Positions 44,125 to 55,000 of a stretch of 64,000 nt of DNA are shown here, one piece after another. The notes beneath the pieces are model-generated. The model was not told where the DNA came from. It saw only the letters and a list, made by a program, of their open reading frames with translations, and made no database searches. Position 1 is the stretch's first letter, and every line of letters starts with the position of its first letter. Both the position numbers and the translations under genes were made by a program. Location of the stretch: the NCBI GenBank assembly GCA_021399445.1, contig JAJTUQ010000018.1, positions 1-64,000 of the forward strand, written 5' to 3'. This stretch comes from Xylogone sp. PMI_703 (Eukaryota > Ascomycota > Leotiomycetes).

Positions 44125-45815
44125 ACAACTTGCTGACTAGTCCTGAAGATGTGATTCTATCGCTCGGATTTCTGATAAGCATTTTGTGGAGGATGGAAAG
44201 CTTGCTTGGTATTTTCTTCTTGCTCCGCTCGACCTTGGCAAGCCACTGGAGCATCTTCGTTGTGTCGTCCCTATTATGACCAATGTTTGCGATCTTCCAA
44301 TCACCAACAGGCGGAAGTGGTATTAGGCCGAAAACAAACATCATGGTAATCCCGCACGCCCATATATCGGCAGGGCGACCTCGTTTCCCATCGAGGATAT
44401 GCTCCGGCGGTGTATAAGTAGGGGTTCCTCCGTCGTAATATATTGGTTCGACAGCATGTCTAACAGAGAATCCAAAGTCACAAATCTTAGCCCGACGGTC
44501 TTCGCTCAAGAGTATATTTTGGGCTTTGATGTCGAGATGGAGGATCTTCTTGGAGTGAATGTACTCTATACCACTGCTAATGTCTATCCATATCTGGTGT
44601 GCTGCATCTTCAGACATTTGTGATATCCCCTGCCCGTTGACGAACTTCGAAAGGTCTTGTCCAACATATTCTAACTCGAGGCGTAAGTTCAGGGCATCGT
44701 AGTGTAAAAGTTTTGTGATGGATGGCTGTTGAAACGTGAGATCAGGCGGACGAACTTTCTCTTGTGTTACTTACATGATCTAAGCAGCTCATTATCTCCA
44801 TTTCATTCCTCCATGCGTCGGCGGACTCCTTAACTGTAGGTTTTCGGCATACCTTGATTGCAACTACAGCTTCCTTGCGAGTAGCCTTGAACACTAGCGT
44901 TCGGCCGGTTTTGCCGATGAGTATATGCGGTCCACGGGCTTGCGTAGAAGAAGAGGGTGGTCGCAGCTCAGGATCCTCCGGTCCAACTGCTACTTTGCCT
45001 CTCACAGAGCTTTCACCGATTCTCTCCATTGAACCTATCCTTGACACAGCGATGCTTGGTAATGGTGGTTGTCGGGCCCCATGTTTCGTTGGAACACCCG
45101 GGACTGCCTCACCTGAACGCTTCGCTGGCAGAGAGCAAATTATTGGGGGAGGAGAGATGAGCGACCAGTCATGATGCACTTCCGCAAGAACCCGCGATGT
45201 AACAATGATCTGGAAGTCCAACCCTTTGCCGAGTGTGAGCTGCCAACTGCCGCAGTCAAGTCTAGCATCTTGACCTGGTAGTATGTGGTTGTTGACGTAA
45301 GGTATGGCAAGTGAGCGGGCACCAAGTATTGAGGTTGAGCTGTTGAACAGGATCAAGGAGTCGCGGTCCGGGTCTGGATATAGCTGGACCTGAACGAGGT
45401 TGATGTAGCATCGGTCCTCGTCGGCGGGATCGGGATGCTTGAGGACAACGTCATTACCCGATGACCCACCAAGCGTGAATCTTTCTTTATCCCTTGACTG
45501 CGCAAGTATGATGGCAGCTTGGCTTCGGCTGCGCCTTCGCGCGGTGCTGTGGGCAAGGCCCTTTGACGTGACCTGCGTCAGCGCAGTGCTGCCTTCGTCT
45601 TCGGAAGAACTGTTGTGAGGCGACGGTAGAGGTATGCAATCTGCAATTGGAAAAACCACCCTATCGTTCTCTTCTAAGCGGATAGAATGAAGTGCTGATT
45701 CTGACTTTGGGAGAAGGATTGCTCGTAGGTTCGATTGGTCAAAGCAGGACAGATCCACTTCATCTACGGTTTCTATGGCGTTTGACCTATTGCGGCTTCT
45801 TGTCTTGAGAGACAT
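44078..45815 (-). CDS. Protein kinase with N-terminal FHA-like region
   Basis: ATG at 45815 (MSLKTRSRNRSNAIETVD). Exon 1 45815-44775, intron 44726-44774 (GTAAGT, CAACAG), exon 2 44725-44078; 562 aa. Residues about 110-220 look like an FHA-type phosphopeptide domain (ERFTLGGSSGNDVVLKHP). The kinase domain starts near residue 300. It has VVAIKV (ATP lysine), HLDIKAQNILL (catalytic loop with Leu for the usual Arg, Asp and Asn kept), ICDFGFS (DFG) and TPPEH (APE-like). Probably an active Ser/Thr kinase of a fungal accessory family. A divergent gene starts 313 bases away at 46129, so the promoter region is shared. Confidence 0.82.
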
Positions 45816-46128
45816 TGTTAGATTCAACTAGTGCTAGATATCGTAGAAGGTTTGCTACAAGTTGGAAAGAGGACGTACCAGCTTCTTATCGACTCATCTG
45901 GTTTCTCATGTAGTATTATGCCGACCAGGTACGTTTCGGTGCGGACTACTCCTGGCCACCCACTTTGCCAAGCCTTCCTGCAAGTCCGCGGGGATGCGCT
46001 TCTAGTCTAAGCCTAGTGCGGCGCTTAGCGAACAGGCAGTCGGCAAAGAGACCTGAACCACGATTCAAAACAATCAGCACTTCTTCTTCGAACCCTCCTC
46101 CATCACCAGACCACGAAACGGCATCAAC

Positions 46129-46764
46129 ATGAATATCGAGCAGAGCGAGCATCCCATGAGCCCTTCATCGACATCGACATCGACATCGACATCATCGACG
46201 TCGGCATCGACACCTTGTTCAACTCAGGCGCCCACCTCGATCAAAGAGAGCCTGCCCAGCTATGGAATCTCTCTCGAGGATGCTGATAAGTGGAATGGTG
46301 AATACAATCGTGAAAGCCTTCCACTCATGCACGAAGACCTATTTTGGAAGCTTCTAAAAGAAATCGCTCGCAATACCGATCCAGCGGATGTGGAATCCAA
46401 ATTGAAGAGCTGTATGGAGCAGAACAGTGTTCATTCTCGCAGAGAATTTGACAAGGCGAGGTATGAGATCATGCTATCCGGCCCCGAGCTTTTTCAGGAT
46501 GAGTCCCAGAAGTTGGATTTTACATTAGCCCTTAACGCGCAGCATACCGTTCGCGGTTTCGAGGATTTCATAGCGCATTGCGTCCCTCAGCTGGTAAAAG
46601 GATGTCAACAGCGCAAGTTAAAACTTCGACGGCAGAGCATTACGGGTTCTAAGCAAAAGAAGCCGGTGCCTCGAAGAGTCTCAAAGTCATATTCGCAACC
46701 GACTGGAGAAAAGGGCAGGCGGCGGAGTCCTCGCAACAAACAACCAAAGACGCCATCCGAGTAA
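46129..46764 (+). CDS. Unknown basic protein with Ser/Thr microsatellite, 211 aa
   Basis: ATG at 46129 (MNIEQSEHPMSPSS). A TCGACA-type trinucleotide repeat codes a Ser/Thr run at residues 12-30. A central helical part (LEDADKWNGEYNRESLPLM, ARYEIMLSGPELFQDESQK) follows, and then a Lys/Arg-rich tail (KKPVPRRVSKSYSQ, GRRRSPRNKQPK) that may direct nuclear import or bind nucleic acid. No domain recognised. Divergent from the FHA-kinase gene. Confidence 0.65.
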   Translation: MNIEQSEHPMSPSSTSTSTSTSSTSASTPCSTQAPTSIKESLPSYGISLEDADKWNGEYNRESLPLMHEDLFWKLLKEIARNTDPADVESKLKSCMEQNSVHSRREFDKARYEIMLSGPELFQDESQKLDFTLALNAQHTVRGFEDFIAHCVPQLVKGCQQRKLKLRRQSITGSKQKKPVPRRVSKSYSQPTGEKGRRRSPRNKQPKTPSE

Positions 46765-47490
46765 GCAGACCTCAGCACAAGATGGGCTGATAGCATGCGC
46801 TAACAACCTGAGTTAATGCAGATGAAATTGATCAATTTAGGCCGATATCAAACTCCCTCCCCTCTTTCGCAGTCGACTAGTTCCAAGACCTCTACCATAC
46901 TAGCCCTTTTCTCCGTCCTATAGCAATCGTGCTGCTCGAAGACCACCCCGCTATGCCAGCTGTCCGCCGACCTTGCAACACCTAATACATCGATTATTGG
47001 TCATAACCTTGAGTGACACTCGTGGCGGGGACCGGCCGGGGCTGATACAGGTCTAGAGGGACTCGAGGCTGGTCAGGCGAAGGAGGTACACTTGGCGAAG
47101 GAAGAGGGTTTCCAAATTAACTGGGCACACAGAACAGCCAAGACACGTCTGGAGAGGGTTAAGTATGTGCCGAGCGTCCCCCTACTAGTAGTCCTTGAGG
47201 CTCAGCGGTGAGGGTCGGGGAAGTTTATTTGAGAAATTTTCCCCCTGATCTTCCCAAAGGACTCTTTCATGACTCGCTAGGTCGTGGCAATCCATAATAG
47301 TATCTTCGCCTACTCCCAGTCTTCCCTCTACATCACTTGATTTTTACCATAAGTCTGCAGTTATTCAGGAGGATAGGGAAGCGGCGCGGAAGGGTAAAGA
47401 GGATCGACGTTTGAGTTTTCTGGGTTAACACAACAATAGCTGGATGAGAGCATTGCATACCGAGTCCTTGTAATTGAAGTATTGTAAAGC
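46765..47490. other. Degenerate non-coding stretch
   Basis: No usable ORF. One frame near 47035-47170 vaguely resembles a Gly/Arg-rich coding relic, too weak to call. Confidence 0.3.
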
Positions 47491-47499
47491 TTGAATCCG

Positions 47500-48005
47500 T
47501 TCTTTAGTATTTCATAGACGTTTTTAATAGACTTCTATACCGTCTATTTCTCTTTGCCATCTAATACCGTGAAGCTAAACTCATGAATTGGATGGCGGTA
47601 GAAGGTGGTCAATTTCCCGTCGATTATAGGATAGTGGCCTGTAGATTCTCACGGTCCGGTAATCGCGTGAGATTGAAAAGCACAGGATTTCTCAGTGCAT
47701 GAAGCTCTGCGTACTGAGGCTCTTGTCTATCTGATACAGAGTGGTTTCGAGAGGAATGTGTGGCAGGCACGTACGTATGCTTCGAATGTGGTGGCTTCGT
47801 CTCCTATTCCTCAATTTGCATCCTTCACACGCCTTCGCTCCTGTTTGCATGCTCGTCGGCTTCTCTTACGAATCCGCCGCTCATCATCTACATGCTGTCG
47901 CTCCCATTCTGCGCACTCACTGGCTTCTTGAAGCAGCTGCTCCGCGCGAAATCCCCTTGGCGACATTTTGTGTTGTGAGATTGAGTGGAAATGGACAATC
48001 TTCAA
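47500..48005 (-). pseudogene. Mosaic relic of two gene families
   Basis: From 48005 down to about 47700 the minus strand reads AEQLLQEASECAEWERQH, a basic helix, then TTFEAYVRACHTFLSKPL. This matches the N-terminus of the decayed gene at 55001 (LEQLLQEARTQIE, TTFEEYIRSCHELLSKPL). Immediately after, 47690-47500 reads HYPIIDGKLTTFYRHPIHEF, matching the block at 43606-44124. Stops interrupt both parts, including two TAGs where Trp/Tyr codons are expected. Confidence 0.65.
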
Positions 48006-49027
48006 TCTCTCGGAGCCACTCTATTAGTGTTGAAGCGACGCGGAGCCCACTTGGTTAACAGTAAGCTGGTGAAGGGGAAATGTACTCGTACCACTGCAGC
48101 ATGACTTCAGTAGGTAACCTCCGGCGAATCCCAGGTGGACCGTCCTGGAATTACTGGCCAAAACATGTAAGAGACTAAATAGTTAAATTTCTGGAACTTT
48201 TTTGCGACTGAAGCTCAGTCCACCTTCCTGCCCGAAGACACTTCGAAGGGGCATTGGGGCCTAACTGCGCCAGGGTGTTTTCGGTCAGTATCGGGATTGC
48301 TGAGCAAATCACATGGCATCGAACCCCACCACTTGTGAAGTCCCGCAAACCAAAATTTCTTTCTACAATGAATAACCTCGTCGATATATATATATCCCTC
48401 TCGGGTTGTAAGCAAGAGATTAGACACCCAAGGTTGTTTCTGAGCGACAACGATGACTTAATTGTTCTACACAACCATATCTGCCCAGCTCCGCCAGTAG
48501 ACTTCATCCCACCTACGCTGAGGGGCAGCCGTTGTGCTCTCTCTTCCGTCGTACATCAGCGTTCCCCACTCCCCCCAACGATTTATTTCATCGGATTCAT
48601 TTGTCCCCTACTGCGCGCCTTTATTTTATGTCCTTCTATTCGCACCTACCATAATCTATCAAGGCGCAGAGTTCCTCTGACTTTGGAATCAACTTCAACT
48701 TCAGCTTTCGCAAATCAGCTGTCTTCTGTATTCGCTGATAGCTTCTCGCTCAAACTTTGAGGTAAAGGTTCATCTTCAAGCTTTGGAGCCGTAGCTAATA
48801 ACTCGAACATAGGGCTACCCCATCGACATCCGTATACTGTACCTCGGCCGGGCTTACAGTGTCCCCTGTTGTTCAAGCCTCCCCTTATAACATACATTAC
48901 GATCTCCTCCCGTCAACAAATAGTTGGTGAGGATCTATTGCAACGCGTGGAGGAAATCTCATCGACACGGGATAGATCCGCTCTTTGCAGAGGCCAATCA
49001 TCACGGAAATATCACCGTTGGTTAATC
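48006..49027. other. No confident gene
   Basis: A 168-codon plus frame at 48254-48760 and overlapping minus frames look random. No recognised domain. Confidence 0.35.
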
Positions 49028-49338
49028 ATGGCAGAGGTGAGATATACAGATTCTGTATTCATTGGGTTTATTGGATGCTAACTCTTACTTTCATACAGGG
49101 TGACAAAGCACTTCGTGGAGAGCCAGAAGATATCATATCTATAATATTTGCGGCCTATGACGGAAAAAGATGGATAGAAGTATCTAAGGCGTCCTATCTA
49201 AGGATTTTTGGGCCTGGTAAGGAAGCGGATGTCTTTAATGTCACGAATTACACCGCTGAAGTTCCAGCCGGATTTGAGTGTGAGGTGATTGGTGGCAAGG
49301 GAGTCAAGTTCACCCAAGATCCAACTCATCTAGGCTGA
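49028..49338 (+). CDS. Small unknown protein, two exons, 82 aa
   Basis: ATG at 49028 gives a three-codon first exon (MAE, to 49036), intron 49037-49098 (GTGAGA donor, CATACAG acceptor), exon 2 49099-49338. The product reads DIISIIFAAYDGKRWIEVSK, FGPGKEADVFNVTNYTAE and ECEVIGGKGVKFTQDP. This compact, probably beta-rich small protein resembles a fungal family of short proteins with an FGPGKEADV motif that I cannot name. Its last 29 bases overlap the coding end of the opposite-strand gene. Confidence 0.65.
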
Positions 49339-50498
49339 GGGCGTTTCGCATAGCGTGGCAGGTTCGTGACCCAGTCGTTATGATAATACTGCCATCCGCA
49401 TTCCTTGGTCGTATGAACACAGTAATGCACCCTGTACGTGGTTCTTGCCTTTTCCTTTCCTCAGAGTATAGCTGGCTGCTTTCTATTCCTTTGAGAATCA
49501 AGTCGCGCAAGAGTGGGAGCTTTTCTATTGGTGCTTGCGAGAAAGCAAACTCGATTTCCGCTGTAAATATCATTAGTAGTGCATTGTATATAAAGAAGCT
49601 CTATTTCTTACGCCTGCGAGACTGCGCCGTCAGCAATCGTCCAGTCTGGGGCTCTCCTGTCCACAAATCAGTCTCATTCTTCAACTCATATCACGTTGCA
49701 CGAAGCACCTGGAAATAGAATTTTCATGAATTCAATATACGCAGCATTTCCTTCCCAACCTCTTTCTTTGACTAACTTCTTGATTATCCCAAACTCATCG
49801 CTAGCGTCAACCTGCGCGTTGGTAGTAGGCGATTGTTCAGCTATGAAAAGACTTGAGTTTGTCAGATCTTGAATGGATAATATCAAAGTACCTTCAATTC
49901 GTCTTCGCTTTGCTTCCGGCTCATCCGTAATGTCAGAAGTAAAATCCTGGTCCATTTTGATCTCGAGATCATGATAGCCTGATCCATTAATCAATTATTA
50001 GCTTTCTTGACAAGGGGTACGAATCTCACGTTGCAGCAATGACTGAGTGCTTTGCCGTCTTGGGGTGCTTGCCAAGGCTTTCCTAATTTGGTCACGGGCA
50101 ATCCAGTTAGGACGAAATTTCTGCTTCTCGACATAGCTCTGTACATTTTGCGCAAGCCAATCGAACTGTCTTAACGGTAGGGACATTAAACCAGAAAGAG
50201 AAAGCGTACAAAAGATGATCGATGGACAGTCGAGCCTCTCCAAAGCCAACCAGCGGGCTTTGCATTCCTCGTGATCCTCTGAGAGTTTCTTGATGTTGAA
50301 ATTAATCCTTCGAACTGGTAATGCGGCCGCTTCCCGAATGAGTTTCGATACTTCGTCCAGTTTTCTCAGAATTCTGACCTGGGCTAGATGGTCCAATATT
50401 CTCAGGTGCCACTCCTCGAATAGAGATTCTGGAACATCGCGGAGCCCGGAAATGTTTTCGCAGATGTCGTAAAATCTCTGGCTGGCTTCGAGAGACAT
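49310..50498 (-). CDS. Conserved fungal hypothetical protein, five exons, 327 aa
   Basis: ATG at 50498 (MSLEASQRFYDICENISG). Exons 50498-50030, 49978-49892, 49840-49709, 49656-49612 and 49560-49310. All four introns are 51-52 nt and phase 1, and the exons sum to 328 codons. Blocks are HLRILDHLAQVRILRKL, VRRINFNIKKLSEDHEECK, MSLPLRQFDWLAQNV, EAKRRRIE (nuclear-signal-like), KERGWEGNAAYIEFMKIL and TGCITVFIRPRNADGS. The arrangement matches a family I recall as repeated in Eurotiales genomes without a name. Helical, soluble; no function assigned. The regular intron set supports an intact gene. Confidence 0.8.
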
Positions 50499-51406
50499 AG
50501 CTGGTATAGAAGGAGGAATCGGTGAATGTAGAACATTCAAGTTTCAGGGTGAATGATGTGTTCCAAACTCTGTCGCTCAATCATCCCACAAAAGAAATTC
50601 CATGGAGGAAATGAGGGGTTCTCGCTATTTCAGAGTTTGAAGCGAACTCTGAAAGGCCGTGCTCAAATGAACGGCGGTCTGAGATATTCGCAAGCGGGGT
50701 CCAACATCCAGACTTGAAAAGAATTACGGGCACGCGGAGATACGGGCTAAATAAGGATCGATTCTCCTCCAATGGGCGCCGCTAGACATGGGACGACTAC
50801 CATTCAATATCCTGTGCCTGAATAGTATCAACACTCCTGCACGTCAATGTCTCATCTTGACTTTCAGAGCGCCAACTCATCATCCTATGGTAGGTCGTCG
50901 ATTCGATTCCACTACGCCATGAGCGAACCGGCTTTCTTTCCCAGCTCTCCGTTGTTGCGTTCCCACTACGGACTAAACTCCAACACGAAGAATGTACCAG
51001 GTGTTCACTGTGCATAACGATTAGATCTGACTCCTCCGCCAAATCCTCACTCTATACCTCATGTCGTTTGTCCGTATTACTTGCATGATGAATCGATAGA
51101 GCAGTCTGGCCCGTTCAGGAGGCCAACACAAGTTCATGCAGCCCTAGGCCAATTCATTCGTGGAATGAGGAATCTCCTTCATTAACCAACTATGCGAAGC
51201 TGGACCTTCCAGTTAGATCTTCTTTCTGGGACAGATAAGGATATAAAGGCACAGATTTCCTCTCCTCTTTGATCTTAATCTCCATCTCATTCCTCCTGGC
51301 TCTCCAAGCAACTTTCAAAACATCTATTGTACATAAGCCCAATAAGCAAGCTTATCACTCTGTATATAACTCTACAGTGGGACTACTTGAGCCTTCTGCG
51401 TCAACA
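50499..51406. other. Divergent promoter region, no gene seen
   Basis: It separates the five-exon gene (minus) from the AAA ATPase gene (plus). A TATA-like GATATAAAGG occurs at about 51239. Nothing else recognised. Confidence 0.4.
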
Positions 51407-53924
51407 ATGGCTTCATTAAAGATAATTCAGCATAAACTTTCAAACACACCACCAGACAGTCCCAGATATTCGAGGACTAGTACGTTTAACGAGGAACAAG
51501 CTAAGATGGATTCATCTCCACTTACGCTGGGGCACCTTAAGGAACTCTTGCTGGAGCTCACGGGAAAGAAATCTGAATCGCCAGACCTAGTAAAGGTGTC
51601 TGAAGCTGTTCAAACTGACACTCCGAAGCCTGTGCAAACTCGAGCCTCTAGGCTTGAGGTCAAGCTTGTTGATGATGTGTACGTGTCTAGCCATACCCAA
51701 GTCCAGATAGTGACACTGACTTGCGTAGTTGGGATACCAAGTCTTCCACATGGAAGATCGTCGAGAGCCCAGAATTACCAGAGAAATTAGATCAGCTGGA
51801 CGAGTACGTGTTAGTAGATCACAGACGTGTTGGTAAGGATGTCAATCCCTATATCAATTTTCAGTCAATGACTTTCTTTATAAGACAAGAAAACAGCTGT
51901 GTCCACTTATTACGTTGAAATCAAGTCGATTACGCTACAAGACATACTTAAGACAGTTCTGCAAGATGTAAAAGGAGTCTCCCTCCAGGAGGATAAGCCA
52001 CAGGTATTCTTAACTTATCAAACTGAAAATCTCTCGTATCTTATTTCCGCTAATACTAATCTGAGTTTAGATTGAGCGGAATTTACTGCATAGCTACCTC
52101 GCTGAGCTAGAGGAGTATCGGAAGACAGCAAAGGTCCGCGTGCACCTGGATGTGCTAATCGATTATCTCAAGCGAACTTACAAGACTACAATGGAGCGTC
52201 TTTCCGCACTTTTGAAGCTTGGAGAGATAACATACGATCTCCTTCCGTTCCTTTTCAGGCCAAACATGATGGTGTACACGATTTCTCCCGGCATCAAGAA
52301 GCCTATGTGTTTTCGGTATGATTTTGGCCAAGAAAGAATCACTCAAGACGACGAAACTGAATACCTTCACATTGAAGGACGTTACCTTGATTCCGATGGG
52401 AAAGTGTTTGGTGAAAGTGAAGTCGAAACTGCGATTGTCAAGTTTCGTGGATCAAAGCCAATCAAATCTCTTAGAGCATTCCCTCTTGCATACCATCAAG
52501 ACGAAGAGAAGATCAAGGCTGACCTTGTTGCCCGTGGTCAGAAATTTGTTGCCTTATCCAGCATCTGTCATTATCACTATTACTATAGGGGTATGGCGTT
52601 TAAGATGGAAAAGGGAAAGCCGGTTAAGATATCTGTTGACAGCAGAATTGTGGTCGATGCTACCTATTTTCTACAAGTCAACCCAAATTATAGTAGGCCA
52701 ACTATCGTTAGCGAGATCAAGAAACGCTCAAATCCTCATGGTTTCTTTGATCTGTGGGATTATGCTTCAAGCAATCAAGCAAACGAAGGTAAAATCAAAG
52801 GGATAGATCGCGATAGATTGAAGGAAGACGATTTCCTATTGTGTTGTCCATCCGTGTTAGGATTTAGTTTAAGTGATGGGCTATGGCGTAAGACCATCTC
52901 TTATTTGACTAAGCTAAGCCGGCTACGTTGCTGATCTCCTGTGCAGTGGAGTTTGCAATCGACGACATTGCTGACATTAACTGGAATGCCTCACTTATCA
53001 AACATCTCGCCATCAGCGATAAAAACAAGAGGCTCATCCAGGCTCTCGTAACATCTCATGTGAACCAGGTATCTGATCATTCTTTCGATGACTTCGTAGC
53101 GGGAAAAGGCCAGGGTTTGATAATGCTTTTCTAGTATGATCTCTACAACGTGTCATAATCTAGGGAAGACTGACATATATAACAGTGGGCCGCCTGGGGT
53201 TGGTAAGACATTGACTGCAGAGGCAGTGTCGGAACACCTTCAGAGACCGTTGTACATAGTGAGTCTCCCTCGTAATGATGCTATTTATGCTCACTGTTGT
53301 AGATATCCGCCGGGGAACTGGGCAACGACCCCCAAAATCTCGAAAAGAATCTCTCTACTATTTTGGAGCTTGCTGATCACTGGAAGGCTATACTTCTTCT
53401 GGATGAGGCCGATGTCTTTATGCGGAAGCGTGGTCTTGACCACAATCACAACTCCCTTGTCTCAGTGTTCTTACGCAAGTTGGAGTACTATCGAGGAATC
53501 ATGCTTCTCACAACTAATCGGGTCGAGGATTTTGATGAGGCAATCCGGAGCAGAATACACCTTGCAATCAAATATCAACCTTTGGGCATTGACACACGGA
53601 AAGTAATCTGGAAAAACTTCCTCAGAAAGGCAACTACAGCCCAAGGAGATGCAAAATATGACATCAAGGAGCTTGGTAATTTAGCAAAAAATGATCTTAA
53701 TGGCCGACAGGTAGAATTCTACTTCGTGGGAAAGTTAAGAGCGTATACTAACACATCATATTTTCTAGATCAAGAATGTTGTAAGGGCGGCGCATGCCTT
53801 AGCGACTAATGAAAGAGTCACTGTGTCCCATTCTCATTTAGAGACTGTCATAGATGCAGGCAAGGAGTTCGAAGCCGAGTCCAGAGGCGTGGGGCAGACC
53901 AATAATATGCAATCCTATTTCTAG
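51407..53924 (+). CDS. AAA+ ATPase with DUF7025-type N-terminal region, about eight exons
   Basis: ATG at 51407 (MASLKIIQHKLSNTPPD). Introns at 51834-51884, 52004-52070, 52888-52946, 53134-53185, 53259-53302 and 53711-53768 keep the frame. The middle (residues about 200-450: LPFLFRPNMMVYTISPG, YLHIEGRYLDSDG) is the DUF7025-type region. The AAA core follows with Walker A GPPGVGKT, SAGELGNDP, Walker B ILLLDEADVF and LTTNRVEDFDEAIRSRIH (sensor and arginine region). This family is abundant in filamentous fungi; some members resemble mitochondrial Bcs1-like ATPases, but the role is unknown. One problem: the frame of exon 1 and that of the next coding block (SWDTKSSTWKIVESPE) differ near 51690-51715 without a clean intron, so a frameshift there is possible. 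Confidence 0.8.
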
Positions 53925-55000
53925 TCATCTTGTGTTTAGGTTCTCTGCTAATTTTTTACTTATCGAGGAGAGGGGTTTTAGTAGATAAAGCTGCAGATTA
54001 AATATAGCATTATGGTCTATTTTTTGTTTTTCTTGAATATATTACTTTGTTCTAGAATCTTCTACGCAAGTACGTGCTCGGGTCCCGAAATTTGATGGGG
54101 GTTGCGCTTATTGCCGTCACAGCGCAACGTTACTTTTGCTATAAATTTAGTTGAGTTCCACTATTAAAATTGCCAATGAACATCATGATTCTTTATTGGC
54201 ATTTGCGTCTGTATGAAATAAACTAGAAGATCCCCGGTATATAAGGAAATCACATTACAACAATAGGAAAGGATACTCAATATTTGTAAATTATAGTTAC
54301 TAATTAGATGGATATCAACATAAGTTGGTTCAATTTTAGTGGCAATTCCTAGTGTTTGATGGTTAAGTTATTGATGAACCGTCCAAAACAAGTTAGTGTC
54401 ATGAAGCTTCTTAGGGCTAGTCGTAAATGTCGGCGGCCCTAGAAGCCTTTTTGTTGTGAAACGATTATGAACCGTAGAGATCTGTTACAAAGTCGTGTCA
54501 GACAAGTCTCTAAGGCAGCACGTAGAGCCCGCTAAAGCAGTAATTCTTTTTGCTGCTATATCTTTTTTCTTACCTTATTCATATTGTAGTTACAGTACAC
54601 AACCACGATAATGTTGCATATAATTATCTACATAAAATCACCAAATTGTGGTTAGAGCATGCGTCCATCAGGGTCTAAAATATAGAATTAGAAAGATGAA
54701 GGTTATATATGAGGCATAGCGCACCTAATCACAAAAATCTCCACAATTGCTGCCATTTTCACTATGAGGGGATAAATATCGGATTACTTTACCTTGTTAT
54801 CGTCGACTTGCTGTTCCATACACCTGCCGATGTTTCGCCGACACGCAGGCCAAAAGCAGGGTGTGCCTCTATCGGTAACACTGTCGGATTCCTGCGGACG
54901 GCTTGGTGATTGCCCTGACGAATAAATAAGCGATGTTTGTTGAAGTGATGCGGGATGTTGCCCTTCCGTTCTTCATCAACAAGTCATCTCATCCTAAAGT
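53925..55000. other. AT-rich intergenic region
   Basis: No gene or structured repeat seen over about 1.1 kb. Long AT-rich stretches lie at 53980-54340 and 54540-54700. Confidence 0.45.

Noticed and set aside
48254..48760. 168-codon ORF as a gene
   Set aside because: Starts without ATG, has irregular composition and no domain, and overlapping minus frames are equally long.
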